Made by a program: the position numbers and the translations under genes | Notes under the pieces: generated by a model | The model's database searches: none | Told to the model about the DNA's origin: nothing | The model's input: only the letters and a program-made list of their open reading frames with translations | Shown: positions 1-9,493 of the stretch, one piece after another | Layout: each line of letters begins with the position of its first letter | Numbering within the stretch: the first letter of the stretch is position 1 | Origin: JAKACA01 sp963735115 | GTDB lineage: Bacteria; Actinomycetota; Acidimicrobiia; Acidimicrobiales; Bog-793 | DNA: 64,000 bases | Reading direction: 5' to 3' | Assembly (NCBI GenBank): GCA_963735115.1 | Contig: CAVTJR010000001.1 | Coordinates: 1,612,001 to 1,676,000 of the forward strand

Positions 1-221
1 CGGCGGCGATGAACTCACGTTCTTGTACCGGTGCGTGCAGGCGCCAGTGGCTATAGACGGTGGCCTCCGGAATCGACAACCTGTCGCTGTGGGAATCGTG
101 GGCTTTGTCATTCAGCGTCGCGGCTGAGTCGCCACTGGTTTGCCTTGAGTTGGGCTAGCTCGCGCCGCCGCCTCGACCTAGGCAGTCTGTTACACGTTGG
201 AAAACAATGCAGTGTCTCGCC

Positions 222-2332
222 TTAGGATCGCGATATCCGCTGAGTTGTCACGCGGTAGGCGTTCGAGATGGCTTGGGCAGCACGGAAGGATCTTGACAAT
301 TGGAGCTGTTCGTACTGTTCTCTCAGCGCCTCCATTTCAAGTCTGAGTCGTCCGACATCGTCGATCTGACGAGGTGGGCTTGCGAGGAGTCCTCGGTATG
401 CCGTGACTAGCTGCTCGGCAGTTAAGTCCCAGGTGTACGCAGAACCGGCACGAAGACGCTCGCTCGTCTGTCGCATGGCGAGCTTGTTGTCAGTCAAGAG
501 CTCCTCCGCTGCGGTCGCAAGTGATTGCGCGGTCCAGTCGGCCGAAGAAACGGGAACCTCGCCTGATAGCTCCCGGAAGGGCCCGTAGTTCACGGTCAAT
601 GTCGGCGTACCAAATCGTGCAGCCTCAAAGGGAACAAAACCAAATCCTTCGGCAGAGCTCGGGCACAACACTAGGGCCGAATGGCGGAGTAGCCAGTTTC
701 TCTCGGGCGAAGTGACGTCGGGCAATGTGAAGAGTCCCTCAGCCCGCATCCAGTCGGCCTCGCGTGCCCGTGAGGAACCAAATGGAACAGCTCCTCCGAC
801 CATTACGAGTGCGTGCGTCAATCCGCGTCTCGTAGTTCCTGCCACGTTGCCAACGCAACGTCACGGTTCCGGCAGGCGTAGTTGGTCCCGATGCACAGCA
901 GGAAGTCCGATGAGTCCAGTCCTCGTTGAACTAGTTCGCTTGGCAGAACCTCATCTTCGGCACCTGTAAGGTGATCGGTACCCAACGGAACCGCGAAAAG
1001 TCGCGACGGCTCGATCGGCAGCTGTTCTCGGGCCACCATTTGGGCGACATCTTTCGAGATGACAACGATTCCATCCACCATTCGTGCTGACCTACGTATA
1101 GACTCCCGGTATGCGAGCCACCCCTCTGATGTGCGGAAATAGTCTCCGACTTCATAGGCAATGAGATCTTGGATTGTGAGGACGACGCGATCAGCGACAG
1201 TTCGCCATTGATCGACCGAGTAGTCAGCGTTAGGGAGAACAGGCGTATGGCCAATGTCAACCCTCCCGAAGACAGACCAGTCACCAGGCGCCACAATCTC
1301 TGCTCGTATTTTTGGTCCCGAGAGGGGAGGTCGCGCGTATAGGGCGATTTCTCCTTGTAGCGCAACGCAGACTTCTCTGACAGCGTCATGTCTGGCGAGC
1401 GACTCGATCATAGAAAGAGCGGCCACTTGGCTGCCTTGCTCACTTGAGCTCAGGCAACTACCGTCGATCAGAATGCGAAGCCCTTGGATCTTCACTCGAG
1501 CGGTATTGTGTCCGAGGGCGAAGCTCGAGTCGGTAGCGGTACTTTCAAGTGCCAAGAATGGCCTGGCGAGCGGGTGGCGGTGATAGAGCCAGTGCTCATC
1601 ATTCTGACTGAGGTCTGAAAGAGGTCGCTCAACCCAAGGCTCGATATCCCACCTGCGGGTGTTGAGATCGGAAGGCCGAAGCATGTAGGTTCCGCAATCG
1701 ACGAGAGCTGAGAACCCCTTAAGTCGCGCCTTCAGGGATAGATCGGCAATCGCGGGGGAAAGGTCTCTGGATGGAGCGTCCTCCAAAGCACCTACCGTGC
1801 CGAGTGCTGTCCGCGACACCAGCACCATGGCACCTACCGCAAATGGTACGTTGGCAAGGGCGGGTGGAGGAGCGAGCGACCGTAGCCGCCTCGTGAGTGA
1901 GGTTTCGTCGTAGCCCTCCATCGTCGCCAGCTGGCTGCGATTACGATGCGGGAAGCTCAAGAAGCCGGCGTCATTGCTCAGAAAAGACACAGTCCCGATG
2001 CGAGGATCCCCGCTGATCGCGCAGAGGGCGAGATCGAGGAAGCCAGGCATCGGGACAACACCCCCAGACACGGCCAACAGATGCGTGTTGTGGCGAGCCC
2101 ATACTGTGTTCATAAAGCTGGCACCTGAGTGTGCGTTAACGAAGTCAACTCCTAAGTCCTCCAGTGCCTGAGCAGACTGTGTCCAGGATCCTCCGACGAC
2201 CACGCCGACGTCTCCCATCCCGGCGAGGAGTCTCGCGGTTACGGTCCACCATTCGTCTAGGGGCTCTGGGACGTAGAGGGCTGCCACCACACGCTCGCCG
2301 TTTGGAGGTCCGTCGGAGGAGGGACTGTTCAT
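222..2332 (-). pseudogene. Two-domain (GT2-like plus GT4) glycosyltransferase, split by a frameshift
   Basis: This gene transfers sugars in surface-glycan assembly (inferred). The N-terminal ~270 residues look like a GT2-type domain. The rest is GT4-like, opening with LRILIDGS and carrying the nucleotide-sugar signature SAEGFGFVPFEAARFG. That signature lies in a second frame: frame one stops at 818 after TWQELRDAD, and the continuation GLTHALVMVGG runs in another frame to 222. A one-base loss near 822-830 would rejoin them. The C-terminus is a short coiled coil (LRLEMEALREQYEQLQL). The start at 2332 has a good ribosome site (AAAGG, 5 nt away). It may be a true pseudogene or a sequence error; no homopolymer is present at the break. 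Confidence 0.75.
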
Positions 2333-2689
2333 GGAGCCTTTCCATCTGCTGAGGGAGTAGAACGAACCTAGGTGGGCGATCCTACGAGAGCGGTCCGACC
2401 TTGGGGGCTACCCCTCGGAAACGTCGCCCCAACCGCCCCCGTGGCCGCGTTGCCCAAAGCCCGTTCTCGCCACGGGGTCCGTGAGGGGTCTCTACTGGGA
2501 GGGCGGCGCCGGGTCGAGATTGTATGGCTGGCGGGATGATCTCGCGGCTCGTCGCTAGGATCCGCGGCAATGGCACAGGCGCGTGCGGCTCTGGTAGCAG
2601 GGTAGCGACGGTCGAGCCTTGATCGACGTACCGCCATCAGCGGAGCGCTTCGTGGGAGCTGTCTTGGCGGTGTCCGCGCCGTCAGGAGC
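2333..2689. other. Intergenic stretch with no recognisable gene
   Basis: These 357 bases separate two divergently transcribed glycan genes and must hold both promoters. Open frames cross it, but none shows a recognisable family motif or a convincing start. No clear -35/-10 pair or palindrome was seen. Confidence 0.5.
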
Positions 2690-3950
2690 GTGACGACGAC
2701 CCCACCAGCCGTGGCGGAGCCGTCATCCCCAGCCACGGCGGTGCTGGAAGCTCCCGCTACGAGGGGCACGCAGTCAAGGGCCCTCGCTCGCTTGCAGTCC
2801 CGCTGGCTTCCGCTTGCTGCTGCCGTGCTGAGCCTCCTGTCCAGCGTGGTCCTCCTCGTCATCGCCCGGATACTCCTTCCTCCATACGAGAGTCTCTGGC
2901 ACGTTCTCATGACGTGGGACGCTGCCTGGTACCGAGACATCGCCCTCCACGGCTACTCGTGGAACCCGCACAGCACCGCCCAGCAGAACCCGAACTTCTT
3001 CCCCCTGTACCCGCTTTTCGAGCGTGCCGGGCACGCCCTCACCGGCCTGTCAATCGACGGCATCGCCATCGGCACGAGCGTCGTGTTCCAGGCGGGTGCG
3101 GCCGCCCTGCTCGCGTTGGTAGCTCGAGGGCAGGGGCGCAACGGACCGGCAGGCCATGTTGTGGGTGACGCTGTACCTCGTGAGCCCGCCGGCGGTCTTC
3201 GACATCATGGGGTACTACAGCGCGCTCGTTCTACGCACTGTGCTTCGTCGCCCTCCTCGCTGCACAGCGCAGACATCTCTGGCTGGCGGCGCTTGCCCTC
3301 GGATTTGCCAGCGGGATGAACCCGCTGGGCATCGCATGTGCCGTCGGCTTTGTCGTGTGGTCGGTGGTCGAGCTCGTGGCGGCGAGGCCAGTCAGCTGGC
3401 GCTCTGTCGCGACGCTGAGTGGACAGGCGCTGGTCAGCCTCGCCGGGCTCCTCGGGTACGCTCTCTACCTGTTCGTTCGCTTCGGCAACCCGCTGATCTT
3501 CTACCAGGCGGCCAAAGCGTGGTCACTGCCGCTTCCTGTTTCCACGGTGCTCGCACGCATCGTCACCTTCGAGCCCGTGCGGACGTCCTTCACGCAGTGG
3601 GCGGCCATGCCGTATGGCTGGAACACGAGCTTCCTGATCGACGCCTTTGCCGCCCTCGCCATCGTCGCACTCCTTGTCGCCCTGGCCGCCGCCGAGTGGC
3701 GGTATTCGAGACCTTCGGCTTCTGGCTCGTCGTTTTCGGGTTCCTGGTTGTGCAGGTGCAGTCAGCTCGATGGGGAAGCGAGATCGGCGCGACCCGCTAT
3801 CTGCTTCCGTTGGGGTTTGGCGCCGGCGCTGTTGCGCCGGTGCGCCGCCTGCTCACGCGACCTGGCGTGTTTGCAGTCACCATCATTGTCTTGCTTGTCG
3901 GCACTGCCGTCTTCGTGCAGCATCTCACGACGGGGCAATGGATCGATTGA
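2690..3950 (+). pseudogene. PIG-V-like mannosyltransferase, three frameshifts
   Basis: This is a polytopic membrane glycosyltransferase of the PIG-V/GT-C type, which would use a lipid-linked sugar donor. The family motif WDAAWYRDIALHGY follows the first membrane segment, and FFPLYPL comes after it. The reading frame changes near 3120-3160, 3215-3240 and 3700-3710. The joined product runs through LWLAALALGFASGMNPLG and FGFWLVVFGFLVVQVQSARW, and ends VFVQHLTTGQWID at 3950. The GTG start at 2690 follows CAGGAG closely. Three breaks in about 1.2 kb make a functional product unlikely unless the sequence is wrong. A decayed copy of its last 20 codons lies at 4261-4312. Confidence 0.75.
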
Positions 3951-4008
3951 GGTGAGCTGACGAAGCGGCTCCCGGCCAGCGTCACAGCGATCAAGCCAGG
4001 CCTCGACG

Positions 4009-4164
4009 CACGGCTTCATCTGGTCCGACCGCACCCTCCGGACCGTTGACGACCCGCATGGCATCGGCACGACGACGATCAACGGCCTCAACGACAACGG
4101 CGACATCGTCGGCTTCTACTCGGTGGGCAGCATCGTCGACGGCTTCCTCGCCGTTCCGGGCTAA
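4009..4164 (+). pseudogene. C-terminal relic of a HAF-repeat-like surface protein
   Basis: A 51-codon open segment reads HGFIWSDRTLRTVDDPHGIG and continues with INGLNDNGDIVGFYSVG to a TAA at 4162. The pattern 'INGLNDNGDIVGFY' is that of extracellular HAF-type repeats (family assignment from memory). No start codon or upstream domain is present, so only the tail survives. A related 15-codon segment lies at 13596-13640. Confidence 0.55.
4099..4143 (+). repeat. 45-bp segment related to 13596-13640
   Basis: This segment of the HAF-like relic matches 13596-13640 at 39 of 45 positions in the same frame (GDIVGFYSVGSIVDG versus GDIVGFHSVDNIVDG). The two copies lie about 9.5 kb apart within the glycan locus. 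This suggests repeated insertion, duplication or loss of the same surface-protein gene. Confidence 0.65.
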
Positions 4165-4182
4165 ACCCGAATGGTGATCCAC

Positions 4183-4218
4183 AAACCCCCCGACCCGGGT
4201 CCTCCCGCTCGGGGGTTT
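4183..4218. terminator. Terminator-like hairpin
   Basis: AAACCCCCCGA pairs with TCGGGGGTTT (one bulged C) around a 15-nt loop. It lies just after the HAF-like relic and before the methyltransferase gene. No long T run follows, which is usual for high-GC actinobacterial terminators. Confidence 0.5.
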
Positions 4219-4260
4219 GGCGCGCCCTCGATCAGGAAACCTCCGGCTTCGATCCGGCGG

Positions 4261-4312
4261 CTCGTCGGTACGACCATCTTCCTGCAACAGCGGGCGACGG
4301 GCAATGGATCAA
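4261..4312 (+). pseudogene. Decayed duplicate of the mannosyltransferase C-terminus
   Basis: With one frame change this stretch reads LVGTTIFLQQRATGQWIN, against LLVGTAVFVQHLTTGQWID at the end of the gene at 2690-3950. One G is missing in the ACGGGCAATGG segment. It is a relic of a second, related mannosyltransferase gene. Confidence 0.55.
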
Positions 4313-4492
4313 TCAAGGCGATCCCGGGTCGCAGCTGGCGGCGTCGTGGTAGCGAGCAGCCCGTTCGTCAGCCTCCTCGTGGCGTTCAATCGAGACCCTG
4401 ACCAGCCCCGCACACTCGGCTTGGATTCCGTTATCGCAGTAGCCTTGCCTTCTTGCCGGCCGCCGAGGTCCGGCGTGTCGACGGGAGACAGG

Positions 4493-5263
4493 ATGGGCCT
4501 CGTCCCACCGTTCAGTCAGCAGAACATCGCCCTGCCCGACGGGACACAGACGCTTCCCGGGCGGCCGCTGTCCGCCGACGAGCCGTGGATGGCGGCGTAC
4601 TTGCGGACTCTCGCCCTGCTCTTCGACCCAAAGGAACGTTCGCGCACGTCTGTCGCCGATGTCGGCTGCCTCGAGGGCGCCATGGCCGTGGAGTTCGCTC
4701 GAGCCGGCTACGAGGTGACGGGAGTCGAGATCCGAGCCGAGAACGTGGCGAAATGCGAATATGTGGCGAACGCACTGGCCCTCCCTAACCTCCGTTTCGT
4801 TCAAGACGACGCCCATAATCTGAAGGCGCACGGTCCCTTTGACGCCGTGTTCTGCTCCGGGTTGCTCTACCACCTGGACGACCCGGCGGCCTTCCTAGGC
4901 GAGGTGGCCGAGACGACAAGGCGCGCCCTGCTGCTCGAGACCCACTACTCGACGAGGCGACGTTCCCCGAGCTGGTCGCTCTACAAACCATGGAAGTTCT
5001 CGCGCCTGGTCTCCCATGAAGGCAACAAAGGGCGCTGGTTCCGCGAGTACGGTGACAATGACTCCGCCGAGAGAGTCGAGAAGCTGCTGTGGTCCTCCTA
5101 CGGAAACTCCCGGTCGTTCTGGCTCGAGAAGCGCTATCTCATCCAGACGCTCCGGGACGTCGGGTTCTCGATCGTCTACGAGCAGTATGACTTTCTCGAG
5201 AACAACGTGACTGACGACTTCATCGAAAAGCGCAACCGGAGCTTGTTCGTCGCCATCCGGTAG
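4493..5263 (+). CDS. Class I SAM-dependent methyltransferase
   Basis: A 256-residue methyltransferase. SAM motif I is VADVGCLEGAMAVEFA (about residues 58-73), followed by the acidic strand VTGVEI and the post-motif FDAVFCSGLLYHLDDP. The C-terminal half (YSTRRRSPSWSLYKPW, YDFLENNVTDDF) is not one I can tie to a substrate. The frame is open back to 4217, but ATG 4493 follows GGGAGACAGG and begins the conserved part; the upstream section is relic DNA. It lies on the plus strand inside an otherwise minus-strand glycan locus, so a role in methylating a glycan or lipid carrier is plausible but inferred. A strong hairpin follows at 5277. Confidence 0.8.
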   Translation: MGLVPPFSQQNIALPDGTQTLPGRPLSADEPWMAAYLRTLALLFDPKERSRTSVADVGCLEGAMAVEFARAGYEVTGVEIRAENVAKCEYVANALALPNLRFVQDDAHNLKAHGPFDAVFCSGLLYHLDDPAAFLGEVAETTRRALLLETHYSTRRRSPSWSLYKPWKFSRLVSHEGNKGRWFREYGDNDSAERVEKLLWSSYGNSRSFWLEKRYLIQTLRDVGFSIVYEQYDFLENNVTDDFIEKRNRSLFVAIR

Positions 5264-5276
5264 CGACGCCAAGAAT

Positions 5277-5297
5277 GACGGCAGGTGAGCTGCCGTC
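5277..5297. terminator. Perfect 8-bp hairpin between convergent genes
   Basis: GACGGCAG pairs exactly with CTGCCGTC around a 5-nt GTGAG loop. It sits 13 nt after the methyltransferase stop and before the 3' end of the flippase gene on the other strand. It could therefore end both transcripts. Confidence 0.65.
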
Positions 5298-5372
5298 GAT
5301 TCTCGGCTCGCGAAGACGATGCCGGTTCGTAGCTAGAGGCGGGGCTGTGCTCGAGGCATCGGATGCTCCGCC

Positions 5373-6950
5373 TCAACTCTGCAGCCCGCGGCCGGCGAGC
5401 TTCGAATACTGTCGCAGGATCGCCCGGCGCTCCCGCTTGCCTCCGGCTGCAAGCGAGGACGCAAGCGTCACTGTCCCTACGACAACCACCGTGACAACCG
5501 AGCGCCACCAGTCGGATCGCAAGGCGTCCTCGAGGGCGAAGGAGGCACCGATGGCGAGGGCGAAACCGGCGGCGGTGATGGCGAGAGCACGATCCCACGG
5601 TCTCACGCGGAACCGGACCAACAGCACGCCCGAACACATCAGGTTGGATACCGCCATCGCCACCGACGTGGCCGCCGCCGCTCCCAGTATTCCGAGGACT
5701 GGGATCAGTGTGACGCAAGCGACGGCGCTCACAACGAGGGCGATCGTCTGGCGGATGGCGACGAGGCGTGCCAAGCCGTAACCATCGAGGGCCAGCCCGT
5801 TGAACCCGAAGACCACCTGCACGATGGCTCCGAGGGCGAGCACTTGCAAGGACCCGGCCACCGTCCCATAGCTACGGCCGAACAGGATCCTCAGCACGGG
5901 CGCTGCGCACACGAGCACGACGCCGAGGGCAGGGGCGCACACGACGAGGTTCCAGCGGGAAGCCCAATGGTAGAGCCGCCGCACCTCTGCGTCGTCTGAG
6001 CGCGCTGCGGCCGCCGATACGGCGGGCAGGAAGTAGTTGCCAAGCAGTACGGGCAGTCCGAGGAGAAGGTCGGTTAGGCGGGAGAGTGGCTGATAAAGGG
6101 CTGTCGGCCGGTTGCCTCGATCCACGCCGAGAATGAACACGTCCAGCTGCGAGACCATCGTGGTGAACACGCCCGTCAGCAGCATGGCGCCGGAGAACCC
6201 GAGGACGCGACGCCACAGGGTCCTCGTTGCGGCGGCTGCGGGCGCACCTACCCGCCACCGGTGGACCGCCACAGCGAGGACCGCCGTGGCCGCCAGGCTT
6301 GCCACGGTCCGCGTCCCGGCGATCTCCGCCGCCGACTTGAGGCCTGCGAGGATGGCCCCGGCCACGAGGGCAGCCTGCAGTACCGATGACCCGACGGCCG
6401 AGGCCACGATCACTCGCGGTTTGAAGGTGACCCGGAGGAACCCGCTGTAGACGGCTGCCAGCGGGGTGACCGTGATGATCGGGACCATGGCGAGGAAGGC
6501 GGCCCGCTCGGGCCGGACGCTCGGCACCAGGTCGGAGGCGACGAGCGCGAGCACCACCGCCACGAGCGTGGTCGCCCCGGCCGAGATGAGGGCGATACGG
6601 AAGGAGACGTCGAGGGTGGCCCTCAAACCCGTGTCTCCTTTCTCGACCCGTTCGGCGGAGGCGACCTGGGCGACAGCCAGGTTCAGGCCGAGGCCGGCGA
6701 CGGCACTGAGCAGGCTGGTGCCAGCGAGGGCGATGGCGAAGTCGCCGTACTGCGCGGGCGCCATGACCCGGACCAGCACGATCGTGAGGGCAGCGCCGAT
6801 CCCCGTGCTGACGAACCAGGCGCTCGCATTCCAGAGGCCTCCGACGGCAATGCGTCCCCGCTCGCTCCGGCCGGCCGCGTCGCCGACCGGTCGTGTGTGC
6901 CCAACCGCCGACGGCACCGTCTCGGCCGAGCCGCCTTCGTCCTGACTCAC
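5373..6950 (-). CDS. Wzx-like oligosaccharide flippase (polysaccharide biosynthesis protein)
   Basis: This 525-residue integral membrane protein has about twelve to fourteen hydrophobic segments, in the pattern of the MATE/MOP flippase superfamily. It begins, after a ~30-residue polar N-terminus, with the typical GLWNASAWFVSTGIGAALTI segment. It would move lipid-linked glycan units across the membrane. The start at 6950 overlaps the stop of the upstream glycosyltransferase by 4 bp, so the two are translated together. The frame is intact, unlike several neighbours. Subfamily (Wzx versus teichoic/teichuronic exporter) cannot be settled by eye. Confidence 0.85.
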   Translation of the reverse strand: MSQDEGGSAETVPSAVGHTRPVGDAAGRSERGRIAVGGLWNASAWFVSTGIGAALTIVLVRVMAPAQYGDFAIALAGTSLLSAVAGLGLNLAVAQVASAERVEKGDTGLRATLDVSFRIALISAGATTLVAVVLALVASDLVPSVRPERAAFLAMVPIITVTPLAAVYSGFLRVTFKPRVIVASAVGSSVLQAALVAGAILAGLKSAAEIAGTRTVASLAATAVLAVAVHRWRVGAPAAAATRTLWRRVLGFSGAMLLTGVFTTMVSQLDVFILGVDRGNRPTALYQPLSRLTDLLLGLPVLLGNYFLPAVSAAAARSDDAEVRRLYHWASRWNLVVCAPALGVVLVCAAPVLRILFGRSYGTVAGSLQVLALGAIVQVVFGFNGLALDGYGLARLVAIRQTIALVVSAVACVTLIPVLGILGAAAATSVAMAVSNLMCSGVLLVRFRVRPWDRALAITAAGFALAIGASFALEDALRSDWWRSVVTVVVVGTVTLASSLAAGGKRERRAILRQYSKLAGRGLQS

Positions 6951-8570
6951 TTGTTGCCGCGCCGCCGCGAGGTTGGGACGAGGACGGATCGTGCCGCCCG
7001 GGACAGGACGGGCCGGGCCCGTATCTCAGAGGCCGCCACCGTGCGAAGCGGGTTCGAGCTGCGCATGCTGGACAGCACCTCGTCGACAGCTGACCCGTCA
7101 GCCTCGGAGGAGAGCTCGTCTACTGATGCCGGACCGAGCGCCAGGGCCATCTCGTAGGCCTGCTCGGCCGAGGATCGCCATCCGACGCCGGATCGGGTCA
7201 GGACCACCTGGCGGGCGGTCGCTCCGAGCCTGCGGCATTCATCCGGATCGCTGCTCAGCCGCGAGATCACCGAAAGTAGCGCCTGCGGAGAGTCAGGAGC
7301 GAGGGCGGCGCCGCCGAAGTCCTCCGGATCACTCGTGACGAGGGCCAGGTCTTCGCTTGCAGGCCGCCGGCAGATGATCGGCAGGCCGGCCATGGCGGCC
7401 TCCCACGTCGCCGTCTCTGAACCGATCGGGATGGGGTTGAGAAAGGCGTCGGCTGCAGCGAGGTATGGCTTCAGCACGCGCTGCGGTCCGACTGCCCACA
7501 AGCGCCGGGGAGGGTCGGTGGATGCGCCGGCGGCATCCCAGGCACGGCAAGAGGCGGGACCCACGGCGATGACGAGCAGCTGCGGAAGATCTCGAAGCGC
7601 CGGCAGGACGTACTCGAGGTAGCCGACGCCGTGCATGGGCTTGAATTTGTAGGCTGCTCCGACGCTGAGGAGCACGAAGGTGCTCGGTTCGATGCCAAGT
7701 CGGCGTCGAGCCTCCGCACGTCGGGCCTCGCCGACGGCGGGTGAGATCTCGGTGAGCGAGGAAGCTGCTTCGGAATCGTCATCGATGGGCAGCGGAGAGA
7801 GCACCAGTCGCTTGGACGAGAATCCCTCGCCGGATGCGGCAGCAGCGCTCGCCGGCCAGCCGGTACTCCACGATCACGTCGCTGACGCCGCAGCCGATCC
7901 AGAACCGGTGATCGGCGTGGTCCAGTCGGATGACCGGCCGGCGGCCCGCGAACGAGAACGCCAGCGAGGGAACGACGTCCCACGGATGGGTGCTGACGAT
8001 CACCGCGTCGTGCTCACCGGACAGCTGGCGCACGATGGCGGCTGCCGCTAGCGGATCGGCTGCTCCGTCAAGACCGAGCACCTCGCCGCCGGAGTGCTCG
8101 ATGGCCGCCCGGAGATCGCCTGCCACGACCTCCGCCGACTCCTCTGTGACGACAAGCGAGTGCGTGCGAGCCGTGTCCCTCTCGACCCACCGCCGAACCC
8201 AGGTCGTATGGCCGCCGGGAAACGGCGTTTTCGTCATCACGTGGAGGACACTTTCGATCGAGGTGCCGGTGGGGAAGCGGGTCTCTGCAGGTAGCAGGGC
8301 CTGGGCAGCCGAGTCGAGGGCGCGTTCCAGAGGGAGGCTGGCGAATCGGCCGGGATGACATTTCGAGGCGAACTCCGAGGCCGCCTGCGTGCCGGCGACC
8401 GCCTTGCGCCATTGCTGCCGATCAAGTGCCCGGAGGGCCCGCCGCTCGAGGAGCCCGAAGAATGCGGCGTTTGCCCGCAGGCGCCACTGCGACGAGGTCA
8501 TGAAGCCGATGCTCGCCCGAGCGGCATCCGCACGGCGTCGTGGCGGCGTTCCCCCCAGCTCATAGGCCAA
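6947..8570 (-). pseudogene. GT4-family glycosyltransferase, one frameshift
   Basis: The N-terminal part (7779-8570) includes SVLHVMTKTPFPGGHTTWV and runs to EYRLAGERCCRIRRGIL. The C-terminal part (from about 7820 down to 6947) includes KRLVLSPLPIDD, FVLLSVGAAYKFKPMHGVGY and the donor-site region ETATWEAAMAGLPIICRR. The two are in different frames and join near 7815-7825. The start is TTG 8570, overlapping the methyltransferase stop, or ATG 8501. An N-terminal ~85 residues before the GT fold are unassigned. It may be non-functional or the break may be a sequence error. The downstream flippase overlaps it by 4 bp, so all belong to one operon. Confidence 0.75.
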
Positions 8571-9402
8571 AGCGGGCGTTCACGTAAATCTCAGCAGCGA
8601 GGTCCGGCAACTCGCGTCCGAGCTCGTCCAGGCCCGTGAGCATCTCGTCGGACACGAACTCGAGGGTGTCCATCTGATCGTGCGTGAACGGCTTGAGGAA
8701 GTATCCGCCCGTCTCATCGACGGTGAAGCCGGCGGACTGCAGTAGGTCGACGAGGGACCCGAGGTCGTAAAGGCGGCGCTGCTCCAGGGCCCGATTGCGG
8801 GCTGTCAGCTCGTGTTCGTCGGCGATGAGCTTCATCGCCCGCGCCAGACGACGATGGAGCGAGGTGGCGTTCGGCACATTGACGTGCAGGCGACCGCCGC
8901 CCGAGAGCACCCGCCCCATGGCGGTCAGGACTGCCCGCTCGTCGTCCACCTCGTGCAGCACCGACGAGCAGAGGACGACGTCGGCACCGCCTTCAGTGGC
9001 AGAGGCTACCTGTGCGACGGCGTCCTCGATGAACGCCTTGACCACCGTGACGCCCGCGTGGCGTCGGGCGGCTTCCTGGCCGAGCGCCGCGAACCCCTCC
9101 CCCGGCTCGACGATCACCCAGCGACTCCAGATGAGTCCCTCCGCGGCCGCCCTGTCCACGAGGAGGTCGGCTCCACACCCCACCTCGACGATGACCTCAT
9201 GGGCGGACGAACGAAGCATTTCGAGGATGATCCGGCGGCGAGCAGCCACCATCACGGCTTCGAAGCCGTACTCGGACCCGTAGGTCGCCTCATATCGGGC
9301 GATACGCGCCAGCTTTGTCTCGGTGGCGCTCGCTGAGACCCCACCGCCCTCACTGGGCCGGCGGCCGACCGCGCCGGCGCCGCCGTCGGCGATCTCGCTC
9401 AC
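8560..9402 (-). CDS. Class I SAM-dependent methyltransferase of the glycan operon
   Basis: This 280-residue protein has SAM motif I VEVGCGAD (about residues 72-79), WVIVEPGEGF as the acidic second motif and VVLCSSVLHEVDD as motif III. These mark a Rossmann-fold methyltransferase. The first ~28 residues are low complexity, so the real start may be internal. It lies between the FdtB aminotransferase and a GT4 gene on the same strand, with its stop overlapping the next start. It probably methylates an amino sugar or the finished glycan (inference). The substrate cannot be read from the sequence. Confidence 0.8.
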   Translation of the reverse strand: MSEIADGGAGAVGRRPSEGGGVSASATETKLARIARYEATYGSEYGFEAVMVAARRRIILEMLRSSAHEVIVEVGCGADLLVDRAAAEGLIWSRWVIVEPGEGFAALGQEAARRHAGVTVVKAFIEDAVAQVASATEGGADVVLCSSVLHEVDDERAVLTAMGRVLSGGGRLHVNVPNATSLHRRLARAMKLIADEHELTARNRALEQRRLYDLGSLVDLLQSAGFTVDETGGYFLKPFTHDQMDTLEFVSDEMLTGLDELGRELPDLAAEIYVNARFGL

Positions 9403-9493
9403 GGCTCTTCGCCAGACGGATGCAGGCTTGCAGGAAGGGCCTTGGCGGGGTCCCGGATCGCCTTGTAGGTCCAGTGGCTGTCGATCACGCGAT

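Noticed and set aside
1..221. Possible 3' end of a further glycan gene at the left edge
   Set aside because: All frames are short and show no recognisable motif, so nothing is annotated.
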